Shown: piece after piece, positions 21,624 to 27,500 of the stretch
Numbering within the stretch: the first letter of the stretch is position 1
Layout: each line of letters begins with the position of its first letter
Assembly (NCBI GenBank): GCA_020850915.1
Contig: JADZDV010000368.1
Coordinates: forward strand, 1 to 27,500
DNA from: Chloroflexota bacterium
GTDB lineage: Bacteria; Chloroflexota; UBA6077; JADZDV01
Direction of reading: 5' to 3'
Length of the DNA: 27,500 bases
The notes under the pieces: generated by a model
What the model was told of the DNA's origin: nothing
Seen by the model: the letters and a program-made list of their open reading frames with translations, nothing else
Database searches by the model: none
Made by a program: the position numbers and the translations under genes

Positions 21624-22265
21624 TCAACGGCGAGAGGCGTGCGTTCCCTGCGCCACCACTCGGCCGGGCGCGTCAGTCCGTTCCCCGCGAGCGTTTGCCG
21701 GTTCATTCGGGCGAACGTAGCGATAGAACGTGGTTTTGTCTTTGATCCCGAAGGCCTGCATGATCTGCCGCACAGGTTGCGTCTTCGCGTTATAGGCATC
21801 GCGGACGAGGGCCAGCTTCTTGGGATCGCTTAACACCGGATCCCGTGGTCGCCCGCCCTTAATGCCGCGCTTGCGGCGGTCCTCCAGGGCGCGTCGGGTC
21901 CGCTCGCGGGTGTAGTCGGCTTCCATCTCGGCCACGATCCCGACCATGTAGGCCATCGCTTTGCCGGTCGGGGTGCTGGTGTCGATGCCCTGGGAGGTGG
22001 CCACGATGTTGACGCCCTGGCGGTCGAGCTGGGCCATGGTGGCGACCATCTCCGTGAAGTTGCGTCCCAGACGGTCGATCTTCCAGACGACCACGGTGTC
22101 CCCCTCGCGCAGGTAGGTCAGCATCCGATCGAAGTCCGGACGGCTCATCCGCTTGCCGGAGGCCTTGTCTTTGAAAATCTGCTGGCAACCCGCCTTCTCC
22201 AGCTCGTCGAGCTGGTAGCTGTAGTCCTGGTCGGACGTGGAGACGCGAGCGTAGCCGTACTTCAT
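21624..22265 (-). CDS. Serine recombinase (resolvase/invertase family)
   Basis: A 213-residue small serine recombinase. MKYGYARVSTSDQD carries the nucleophile Ser9; KASGKRMSRPDFDRML, VVVWKIDRLGRNF (Arg65, Arg68) and GIVAEMEADYTRERT are the usual catalytic-domain landmarks. The C-terminal part (DPKKLALVRDAYNAKTQPVR, KDKTTFYRYV) is the HTH that binds the crossover site. Start at the ATG 22265, preceded by GGAGGAGAC. It overlaps the upstream small gene in ATGA. Likely roles are multimer resolution of the replicon or transposon cointegrate resolution. No transposase of the Tn3 type is nearby. Confidence 0.93.
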   Translation of the reverse strand: MKYGYARVSTSDQDYSYQLDELEKAGCQQIFKDKASGKRMSRPDFDRMLTYLREGDTVVVWKIDRLGRNFTEMVATMAQLDRQGVNIVATSQGIDTSTPTGKAMAYMVGIVAEMEADYTRERTRRALEDRRKRGIKGGRPRDPVLSDPKKLALVRDAYNAKTQPVRQIMQAFGIKDKTTFYRYVRPNEPANARGERTDAPGRVVAQGTHASRR

Positions 22266-22531
22266 ACCGTCTCCTCCAACGCCCGCTGCAGGAGTTGGCG
22301 GGCGAGTTCGAGATGCCGGATGGCACGGCTGAGGTAGAACTGCAGCTCCAGGACCTCCTCGGCGCGCGGACGCGGATCGGTCAGGCACTCGGCGGCCACC
22401 CGCGCATCGTGGAGACCCGCCCCAATCGCATTGGCCAGGCGGAGATGCTCCTGTTCAGGCATGCGCGCCACCAGATCGCGGGCTTTCAGCCGGGGGCGGC
22501 GTTCGGGCGGTTCCTGTTCGGGCGGGGCCAT
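22262..22531 (-). CDS. Small helical protein coupled to the resolvase
   Basis: An 89-residue protein with no family that I recognise. After a Pro/Glu/Arg-rich start (EQEPPERRPRLKARDL) it is predicted all-helical, with the amphipathic EEVLELQFYLSRAIRHLELA at the end. Its TGA overlaps the ATG of the resolvase (ATGA, 22262-22265), so the two are translated together and probably act together, perhaps as an accessory or regulatory subunit. The ATG at 22531 has GAGG five bases upstream, directly after a -10 element. Confidence 0.72.
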   Translation of the reverse strand: MAPPEQEPPERRPRLKARDLVARMPEQEHLRLANAIGAGLHDARVAAECLTDPRPRAEEVLELQFYLSRAIRHLELARQLLQRALEETV

Positions 22532-22540
22532 CGTCGCCTC

Positions 22541-22569
22541 AGCGTAGCAAAAATCAGCAACGGCGTCAA
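22541..22569 (-). promoter_or_regulatory. Promoter of the resolvase operon
   Basis: Minus strand: -35 TTGACG (22564-22569), 17-base spacer, -10 TACGCT (22541-22546), then nine bases to the ATG at 22531. The predicted leader is only two to four bases, so the GAGG before the ATG may not lie in the mRNA. Confidence 0.55.
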
Positions 22570-23062
22570 GATGTGCAACCTTGATACTTCAACGTTTTAT
22601 GCAACACAGCTCTCAGCGTGGAACGGTCGAAAAAATTGGCCCGGGGGAGGGGTTGGAAAAGTGATCGCTTTTGCAACGGCTGTTCCATCGCCCGAATCAG
22701 CCACGCTGAGGGCAGTGCAGACAGCCCTACCTTATCTATAGAGATCTATAGAGCGTGCACCGGACGCCGCTGGGCACGTACGCGCCACGATCTCGCAGAC
22801 CAAGCCGGTGAGGGTGCTGATCAGGGAACCACACCTCAGCAGGCCGCCAGCAGGTCAACCTCTCCTATCCGAGGTCGATCTCCCTGATCTCCTTGGCGTC
22901 TTGCACTAGCGGTGGTCAGGAGGCCGGTGGTTCGATGCCGGTACGGAAGCCCGGGTTGGTGTCGGTGTTGACCTCCAGTGAACACCACATGCTCATCCGT
23001 AGCGACCTCGTGACGTGTCTGTTGTCTTCGGTTGGGTACGCACCCCGTAAGATGGTCGCACA
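22570..23062. other. Intergenic region with inverted repeats, possible recombination site
   Basis: No gene is supported here. CTCAGCGTGG (22612-22621) and CCACGCTGAG (22701-22710) are perfect 10-bp inverted repeats 79 bases apart. TGCAAC recurs at about 22574, 22600 and 22671. TCTATAGA, itself a palindrome, occurs twice around GA (22735-22752). As the segment lies just upstream of the recombinase operon it could hold its crossover and accessory sites, but I could not match a known res layout. The distal part, before the HTH gene, shows nothing further. Confidence 0.4.
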
Positions 23063-23917
23063 GTGGAAACGCGATTCATGCTGGTGGGTGAAGCCGCCAT
23101 GTACCTGGGGATGACGAAGGAAGGCGTCCGCGCGCTCGAACGCCGCGGCCACCTGACGGCCACCCGAAGCGTTGGCGGCTGGCGGTTGTACCCGCTCGAG
23201 CAGGTCGAACGGGTCAAGATGCTTCGAGACCGTCGCGGCAACGCCCGGCAGGCCATTCCCGATGAGGTGCACCGCCGACCGTCTCGGCGGACGCTCGAGC
23301 GTGGAGAACAGCGTGTCCGCCCCCCGCCCACAACAGCTCGGCATAAAAAAGCCACTTCCGAGCGGGTGCTGGAAATGGCGGTGCACCGGTTGGCGCCTCG
23401 TGCCCCCACAGAGTACAGCACCCCGCGCTCTCCTGCACATCTGGGACTGCCCGATGTGGGCAGAAGGAGCGAATTTGCGGGCCTCGGAACTCCTTGGATC
23501 CTACCTGAAGGTTCGGGTCAGGCGCGGGTGGATCTCCGTGGATGCCGTAGTGACGCGCGGCACGGCGGTAACCTTCGAAATCCACGAGCGAATCGCCTTG
23601 GCCGCGGTCTTCGCAGTCTTAGCGGCCATGGTCGCCACTATGGCGAAACTGCTGGGCTGGTGAAATCAAAACCGGTCGAGATCTCGAAAGGGGCCTCGAC
23701 CGGTACCCGGCCTTTGCCTTCGCTTTCTCACCTGATCGCCGTCCGCGCCCACCTGGCTGGATCGGTGGTCGTTGACGTGGCAATGGTACAGCTAGGTCCC
23801 GGGCGCGGTCGTACTCCAGCAGACAGGCCTGCCTCGCCCGAATGCCCTTGCGTACTTATTGCCTTCGCCATTCCTTCTACACCCTCTGCATCGGGCTCAT
23901 CTCGGCCGACTCGTTGA
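23063..23917 (+). CDS. Excisionase/MerR-like HTH protein with doubtful C-terminal extension
   Basis: Residues 1-65 are a clear DNA-binding domain: RFMLVGEAAMYLGMTKEGVR, ALERRGHLTATRSVGGWRLY and the helix PLEQVERVKMLRDRRG. The start is GTG at 23063; an ATG five codons later (23078) is also possible. From about residue 70 the frame continues for over 200 residues of Arg/Pro/Ser/Gly-rich sequence with no plausible fold, and a credible small membrane protein lies in another frame (23475-23663). I therefore think the true protein was about 65-90 residues and lost its stop codon or suffered a frameshift. The DNA-binding part is secure; the annotated end is simply the first in-frame stop. Confidence 0.5.
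   Translation: METRFMLVGEAAMYLGMTKEGVRALERRGHLTATRSVGGWRLYPLEQVERVKMLRDRRGNARQAIPDEVHRRPSRRTLERGEQRVRPPPTTARHKKATSERVLEMAVHRLAPRAPTEYSTPRSPAHLGLPDVGRRSEFAGLGTPWILPEGSGQARVDLRGCRSDARHGGNLRNPRANRLGRGLRSLSGHGRHYGETAGLVKSKPVEISKGASTGTRPLPSLSHLIAVRAHLAGSVVVDVAMVQLGPGRGRTPADRPASPECPCVLIAFAIPSTPSASGSSRPTR
23475..23663 (+). CDS. Small tail-anchored membrane protein, 62 residues
   Basis: This frame overlaps the doubtful tail of the HTH gene but looks more like protein. From the TTG at 23475, with AAGGAG (23464-23469) five bases upstream, it reads LRASELLGSYLKVRVRRGW, then ISVDAVVTRGTAVTFEIHER and one transmembrane helix (ALAAVFAVLAAMVATMAKLL) at the C-terminus. An ATG at 23454 gives 69 residues. No family is recognised. 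It could also be the 3' part of a frameshifted longer gene. Confidence 0.45.
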   Translation: MRASELLGSYLKVRVRRGWISVDAVVTRGTAVTFEIHERIALAAVFAVLAAMVATMAKLLGW

Positions 23918-23958
23918 GCTCCCAGCCCCATGCCACGCGTCTTGAGTAAGCTCTCGGC

Positions 23959-24597
23959 ATGAATTGGCTGAACTGGGCGGGGGCACTGCTTCGCCACATT
24001 CGGTATGCGCGCAAGAAGGAACACGAGGCTGAGGAAGCGGACGACGTCGAGAGTCCCGAGACCTGGCTCAGCCTGGACTATGTCCATGAACAGGTACAGA
24101 CGCAGCTCGAGATCCAGTCAAAGGACTGGGAGGCGATTGACAACCGCCTCCGCCTGATCCTCGGGGTGATAAGCATTGTCTTCGCCGCCGCCGCCGCTTT
24201 TCAGCGCGCAGGGTCCAGTTCGGGCGGGTCACCACTGCCATTCTTGGTTGGGACCGTGGCTATCATGGCAGTGGTGTTGTTCCTAGTCGCCGCCGCGATC
24301 GCAACGTGGGCCTACTGGCCGTATGACTTCGACCGTCCCCCGAAACCACACGAGTTGCGTGAGCTCTACCTGACCACGGACCCCCGGGAGGTCAAGCTTA
24401 CCGTCATTGACATCATTCTCTTGGCCTATACTGAGAATGCCCAGATTATTGAGCGCAAGATCACCGCGTTCAAGCAAGCCTTCAGCCTGACGGCAATCGC
24501 GACGATCCTGCTGGGGATCGGCCTGATGGCTCAGGTAGCGTGTCAAACCGCCGCGCCCACCTGGCTCTGGTGGCCTTTTGAGCACGCTGGCTGCTAG
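23959..24597 (+). CDS. Three-TM membrane protein resembling PycTM/SLATT-type effectors
   Basis: A 212-residue protein. Helix QTQLEIQSKDWEAIDNRLR leads into TM1 (about 65-82), then TM2 (94-118), a cytosolic segment (PYDFDRPPKPHELRELYLTT; DIILLAYTENAQIIERKITA) and TM3 (173-192). An amphipathic helix with D/N-R residues before TM1, the second TM ending in a WP motif, a loop with ELxxxYL, then a long helix ending in a third TM is the plan of Pycsar-type TM effectors and related SLATT proteins, which depolarise the membrane in phage defence. No cyclase is next to it, so the match is by architecture only. The SD before the ATG at 23959 is weak. Two microprotein genes follow closely. Confidence 0.75.
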   Translation: MNWLNWAGALLRHIRYARKKEHEAEEADDVESPETWLSLDYVHEQVQTQLEIQSKDWEAIDNRLRLILGVISIVFAAAAAFQRAGSSSGGSPLPFLVGTVAIMAVVLFLVAAAIATWAYWPYDFDRPPKPHELRELYLTTDPREVKLTVIDIILLAYTENAQIIERKITAFKQAFSLTAIATILLGIGLMAQVACQTAAPTWLWWPFEHAGC

Positions 24598-24609
24598 CGA
24601 GACAAAGCA

Positions 24610-24795
24610 ATGAGCACGACGAAGAAAACCCCCAAGAGTCGAGCCGACACCCGCTTGTCAAATCTGGTCTTCGAAGGCGGGAAGACGAAGCAATATCACG
24701 TGCACCGTGACAGCCGGACCGGCCAATTTGTCTCCAACACGACCCACGAGAGGAAGCCCGCCTCGACGACGAAAGAGAGTAGCAAGCGGAAGTGA
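24610..24795 (+). CDS. Basic microprotein with RDSRTGQFVS motif, 61 residues
   Basis: A small, very basic protein starting at the ATG 24610, 12 bases after the membrane protein gene. It contains HRDSRTGQFVSNTTH, a motif (RDxxTGxFV) common to a widespread group of uncharacterised small bacterial and phage proteins, flanked by Lys/Ser/Thr-rich, probably disordered ends. The same motif occurs in the converging gene at 24932-25075. The stop codon overlaps the next GTG (GTGA, 24792-24795). Confidence 0.65.
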   Translation: MSTTKKTPKSRADTRLSNLVFEGGKTKQYHVHRDSRTGQFVSNTTHERKPASTTKESSKRK

Positions 24796-24920
24796 GCGAG
24801 GAGCGGCCGAAACCTCCGGTCAAACCTGCCCAGACACGACCCACGCCGAAACCTCGGCCCGACCCTCGGCTGAGCAATCCCAATAAGAAAGCCAACGAGC
24901 CGAAGAAACGACTGAAGTAG
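24792..24920 (+). CDS. Pro/Lys-rich microprotein, 42 residues, translationally coupled
   Basis: The GTG at 24792 overlaps the stop of the preceding microprotein gene in GTGA. The product begins VSEERPKPPVKPAQTRPT and ends NKKANEPKKRLK: a disordered, strongly basic peptide. The overlap, the same basic character as its neighbour and the clean stop at 24918-24920, 12 bases before the end of the converging gene, support it as a real gene. Function unknown; nucleic-acid binding would fit the charge. Confidence 0.5.
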   Translation: MSEERPKPPVKPAQTRPTPKPRPDPRLSNPNKKANEPKKRLK

Positions 24921-24931
24921 ATGGTGGCCGG

Positions 24932-25075
24932 CTACTTCTTCTTGGCGCCGCTCTTCTTTGGCGGTGGGATAGTTTCCACCGTCGTCGTCTTCGGTCGCTG
25001 CTGTGCTTCCTTCACGGGAATGAATTGACCAGTCTTGGCGTCTCTGCCAATTTTATGTCCGCCCTTGTCAGCCAT
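24932..25075 (-). CDS. Basic microprotein with RDAKTGQFIPV motif, 47 residues
   Basis: The ATG at 25075 has GGAGGTT six bases upstream, which sets the start. MADKGGHKIGRDAKTGQFIP is followed by VKEAQQRPKTTTVETIPPPK and a Lys-rich end. This is the typical small-protein family with RDxxTGxFI/V, then A..RP.TT..E. No function is established for the family, to my knowledge. It converges on the two plus-strand microprotein genes, with 11 bases between the stop codons. Confidence 0.72.
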   Translation of the reverse strand: MADKGGHKIGRDAKTGQFIPVKEAQQRPKTTTVETIPPPKKSGAKKK

Positions 25076-25279
25076 TGACGAACCTCCATGCGCACGAGTC
25101 TGGATCACCCACTTGATTTTATTCGAGACAGCGGTGTGCCGAACGATTCGAAAGAGCCGTCTTCGAAAGAAGACTCGTGCTCCGAGCTGGTCACCCCCGC
25201 TACCGACCGTCATCAGCCTCGGCGACCACGCGCGATCACGCTGCGATCTGGTTCGGGCGGCAGGGAACTGGACAAGCGA

Positions 25280-25301
25280 AGGGCCCGCCGAAGCGGACCC
25301 T
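25280..25301 (-). terminator. UUCG-capped hairpin after the sigma operon
   Basis: In the minus-strand RNA, AGGGUCCGC-UUCG-GCGGGCCCU forms nine pairs (one U-G wobble) capped by a C-UUCG-G tetraloop, 22 bases after the stop at 25324. A short UUCGCUU follows instead of a full U-run. A smaller GTCTTC-GAAA-GAAGAC hairpin lies further downstream at about 25162-25177. Confidence 0.6.
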
Positions 25302-25323
25302 CTGAGCCGGCCTCTTAGCCGTA

Positions 25324-25575
25324 TCAGCCTTGCGCGAAGAACAAGCCGAGGAATTCCCTAAACCCAAGGGGCTCGTCTTGTGCCAGCGCCCTTTCACATG
25401 CGGCTATGTCGTTACCTAGCTCCGACAGTACAAGCCCGTCGAACGCATCCAGGTCTGAGAAGAGCCCAAGCAAGGCAAGATCAAGCTGCATGTCGGTGGG
25501 TGCAGCCTGGCGCTCGATGCGGCGGGCCACGCTGCGAAGCCGCTCAGGGGCAGGCACTACAGCGCTGATGGCCAT
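25324..25575 (-). CDS. Small protein downstream of the ECF sigma factor, 83 residues
   Basis: The ATG at 25575 has GGAGGTGAG upstream. The protein is soluble, acidic and mostly helical (PERLRSVARRIERQAAPTDM; LALLGLFSDLDAFDGLVLSE; CERALAQDEPLGFREFLG). No family is recognised. It follows the sigma factor gene by 31 bases on the same strand, ahead of a shared terminator, so it is probably in the same operon. It has no anti-sigma zinc motif and no membrane helix. It may be a regulatory partner or a target of the sigma factor. Confidence 0.68.
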   Translation of the reverse strand: MAISAVVPAPERLRSVARRIERQAAPTDMQLDLALLGLFSDLDAFDGLVLSELGNDIAACERALAQDEPLGFREFLGLFFAQG

Positions 25576-25606
25576 TGCACTCACCTCCTCCAAGATGTAA
25601 GACGGA

Positions 25607-26197
25607 TCAAGCCCCCTCCAGGGCCTTCCGTAGTCTTATACGAGCGGCATAGAGCAATTCTGAGACCCTCTGGCTAGAAATTCCCAAAATCTCGCCGACC
25701 TCGCTGCTCCGGTACCCATAGAGGTGGCGAAGGAGCATGGCGCGCCGCTGCAGGGAGGGTAGACGGCCGAGCGCCTTAACAAGCGCTTCCTTAACGTCGG
25801 TGCTTAAGATCGCTTCCTCGGAGGTGGGCAGAGAAGCCAAACGGTCCAGATCCATCCCATGTCCAAATGTTACGTGTCTTGCCTCTTGACGAAATCTATC
25901 AACCATACGATTTCGTACGGCAACGAGCAAATAGGGAAAGAGCTGACCTCGATTGGGATCAAATTTGATTTCATTATCTCTCAGTGCGATAAAAACATCT
26001 ATAATTGAATCTTGAATAATCTCAGCATGACTGGTGAATCTCCGAGCAGCTAATGACAAATCATTATAGTACCCTTCGAATAATTGATCAAATGCCTCTG
26101 AGTCACCACTGCGGACTAGTTTAAGCAAATTCTCGTCAGATAGCGCTTCGGATTCATTTCTATCTGCGAGAGGTGGCTGTTTTCCACTATCGTTCAC
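25607..26197 (-). CDS. ECF-type sigma-70 family RNA polymerase sigma factor
   Basis: 196 residues. Region 2 spans about residues 25-105 (SGDSEAFDQLFEGYYNDLSL, IIQDSIIDVFIALRD, GQLFPYLLVAVRNRMVDRFR) and region 4 about 135-195 (ALGRLPSLQRRAMLLRHLYG, RSSEVGEILGISSQRVSELL, ARIRLRKAL). No region 1 or 3, so it is an ECF group member. The start is GTG at 26197, with AAGG upstream; it overlaps the end of a membrane protein gene by 11 bases. The membrane protein may be a sensor or anti-sigma factor, although it lacks the known anti-sigma zinc motif. The gene is less GC-rich than most of the window. Confidence 0.92.
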   Translation of the reverse strand: MNDSGKQPPLADRNESEALSDENLLKLVRSGDSEAFDQLFEGYYNDLSLAARRFTSHAEIIQDSIIDVFIALRDNEIKFDPNRGQLFPYLLVAVRNRMVDRFRQEARHVTFGHGMDLDRLASLPTSEEAILSTDVKEALVKALGRLPSLQRRAMLLRHLYGYRSSEVGEILGISSQRVSELLYAARIRLRKALEGA

Positions 26198-26567
26198 GAG
26201 GATACCTTGGTCGTCGTTTCTTAGCTACTTGAGACCCGGGTCTCCTCCGTGATTCAAAATCAAGCACACTAGAATTTTCAAAATCGAATTGCCAGCTTGG
26301 ATTCGATCTGGGAAGTTTAGCGGCCCAGGCGATAAGCGTTGTAGGGAATGTAAATCCTATATAGACGGCTGACGGAAGATCCTTTGCGAAAACTGCAGCG
26401 AAACCGCCGCCAAGAACAACAAATAGTAAAAAAGCCAGAAGATACAGCTTCGGATGACGAAGAGTGGGGAATCCAAACCTAGCCCAGCCGCGCAATTGAA
26501 TAATAGTGGGGGCAGCTGCACCGAGGCAGCCGGTTAAGAACAGCCATGCTACTGCAGGAGTTTCTAT
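26187..26567 (-). CDS. Two-TM membrane protein before the sigma gene, start codon anomalous
   Basis: The frame from 26567 gives 126 residues. WLFLTGCLGAAAPTIIQL and KLYLLAFLLFVVLGGGFAAV are two transmembrane helices, a third hydrophobic stretch is YIGFTFPTTLIAWAA, and the tail is basic and cytosolic (RRRPGSQVAKKRRPRYPRER). The only usual start codon in frame is TTG at 26495, which would cut off the whole first helix and has no SD. At 26567 there is ATA with GAGGT about seven bases upstream, exactly where an ATG is expected. Either ATA is used, or an ATG has mutated. The gene overlaps the sigma gene by 11 bases and probably regulates it. Confidence 0.6.
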   Translation of the reverse strand: METPAVAWLFLTGCLGAAAPTIIQLRGWARFGFPTLRHPKLYLLAFLLFVVLGGGFAAVFAKDLPSAVYIGFTFPTTLIAWAAKLPRSNPSWQFDFENSSVLDFESRRRPGSQVAKKRRPRYPRER

Positions 26568-26702
26568 AGTAGAAACCTCGCTAGGGAGCTAGCCCGCCCG
26601 GTGTAGTGGACAGAACGGGGTTGAGAGACTCCTAGCAAGGTATTGGTCCCTCTCTTATGAGTTCATCAACACCCTGCTGGAGCCTCGTAGCTACCACCCA
26701 AG

Positions 26703-26912
26703 CTAGTCGTCTGGGTCTGAGGCTTCGCGTACGATCTCGGCCCGCACGAAGGTGGGCTTCGCCTGCCTGGCCAATTCACATTCTCGTTCGCTGCGACACG
26801 CGACCCGATAGAAGGGTCGGAGGGAATCACTGGTTTGCTCCATAGCCGTATAGGTCCACCAGCCAGGGAAGAACCGGTCTCGTGCCGAACGAAGGTCTTC
26901 TTCCCGATTCAT
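26703..26912 (-). CDS. Hypothetical protein, 69 residues
   Basis: The ATG at 26912 has GGGAGG seven bases upstream. The protein is small, soluble and charged: MNREEDLRSARDRFFPGWWT, then AMEQTSDSLRPFYRVACRSE and a helix RECELARQAKPTFVRAEIVR. No family is recognised. The gene stands alone between the sigma operon and the AlbA_2-like gene, all on the minus strand. Confidence 0.6.
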   Translation of the reverse strand: MNREEDLRSARDRFFPGWWTYTAMEQTSDSLRPFYRVACRSERECELARQAKPTFVRAEIVREASDPDD

Positions 26913-26976
26913 GCGTGTCCTCCCACAGGTCTGTTTGCCCCACCACTACCAGCGCCGCACAGACAACTGGTAAAGG

Positions 26977-27500
26977 TCAGCGAGGCTTTGCGCGCTTGTA
27001 CCTGTCCGCCTCGAGTCCACCGACTGGCCTGGTTCTAGGTCCCTCGCGCACGTAGAACCTGGCCTCATCCGCCTTCTTGGGATCCTCTAGAAGGTAGAAC
27101 CACTCCGTGTCCGGTGCTCTCACTGAGATCATACACAACCGGACGCCCTGAAACTCTCTAGGCTCGAACGTGACCCACACGCTGGGCGACGGTGAAATGC
27201 GGGTCTTGATGATGTCCTGGAGCCTCAAATGATACCAGTCCCAATCATGACCCTGGAGATCCATCTCGATCCCAACACATGTGTAGCGCCCATAGGCTGG
27301 GAATCCTCGTAGCTTTTGATGGGCGGTTTCGTTCTTGAACTTGTCCGTCTCGAGCACACCAACTACAACACGTCCACCGTCGGCGTTCAGCATTCCAACA
27401 ATGGATTTAAGTATGCCGTGGTTCGTAATCTGCTCGGCCGGTTGCATCTGCACAGGCTGAGTCTGTGACTCATCCTGGTGGAGCCACCGACCAATATCTA
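26977..27500 (-). CDS. AlbA_2 / Schlafen-like domain protein, 5' end outside the window
   Basis: The last 173 residues are visible; the frame is open to the right edge, so the GTG at 27453 need not be the start. ILKSIVGMLNADGGRVVVGV is the hallmark of the AlbA_2 (Schlafen) domain. It is followed by WDWYHLRLQDIIKTRISPSP, VWVTFEPREFQGVRLCMISV and EARFYVREGPRTRPV, the usual later strands and the conserved FYVR.G segment. Such domains occur in transcription regulators and in defence proteins with RNase or helicase parts. Here the protein ends soon after the domain, so any partner domain must lie upstream of the window. Confidence 0.82.
   Translation of the reverse strand, partial: DIGRWLHQDESQTQPVQMQPAEQITNHGILKSIVGMLNADGGRVVVGVLETDKFKNETAHQKLRGFPAYGRYTCVGIEMDLQGHDWDWYHLRLQDIIKTRISPSPSVWVTFEPREFQGVRLCMISVRAPDTEWFYLLEDPKKADEARFYVREGPRTRPVGGLEADRYKRAKPR

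Overview
This is a high-GC accessory region that reads like a plasmid backbone or integrative element. It carries a replication initiator, a ParA/centromere-binding partition operon, a VapBC-type toxin-antitoxin pair, a serine recombinase, several excisionase-like HTH proteins and a broken insertion sequence. No ribosomal, tRNA or central-metabolism gene is visible. The RHS giant is Sec-exported with no type VI secretion genes nearby, start codons are often GTG or TTG, and several promoters sit directly on the start codon. My best guess is a monoderm-like high-GC bacterium, possibly Chloroflexota (Thermomicrobia-like). That assignment is inference; no marker gene is present to prove it.

Layout. 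1-2500: a small zinc-binding protein (108-425, -), a membrane protein translated behind a 17-codon leader ORF (590-1380, +), and a TIR protein with a YD-like tail (1565-2488, +). 2507-2793: no gene, but a dense set of perfect hairpins, including a 160-nt cloverleaf. 2886-5611 (-): a replication initiator with an origin-like repeat array inside its own gene and an SD-sequestering leader hairpin, preceded by an HTH / parA / RHH partition operon with parS-like inverted repeats upstream. 5923-9851: hypothetical genes around a divergent promoter, an excisionase-like HTH, an Mrr-like nuclease, a zinc/RHH protein and VapBC. 10017-10772: a gene remnant and non-coding DNA. 10773-20940: a winged-helix regulator, a membrane protein and a 2553-residue RHS/YD protein. 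22-bp-phased direct repeats lie before both the membrane gene and the RHS gene. A deleted IS256 element and a small DUF4177-like gene follow. 21123-22531 (-): a paralogue of the first zinc protein, and a resolvase coupled to a small partner gene. 23063-25075: an HTH gene, small membrane proteins, a PycTM-like membrane protein and three microproteins, two of them sharing an RDxxTGQF motif. 25324-26567 (-): a membrane protein / ECF sigma / small protein operon whose first gene lacks a normal start codon. 26703-27500: a small hypothetical gene and the 3' part of an AlbA_2/Schlafen-like gene cut by the right edge.

How it fits together. The left 6 kb looks like a self-contained replication and partition module. 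The initiator resembles lambda O in having its candidate origin embedded in the linker-coding part of its gene, and its translation appears controlled by an mRNA hairpin. The middle looks like defence and conflict cargo (TIR protein, Mrr nuclease, VapBC, RHS protein with its own regulator). Several cargo and control genes use promoters of the form TTGACA-N17-(-10)-N6-ATG, predicting leaderless mRNAs.
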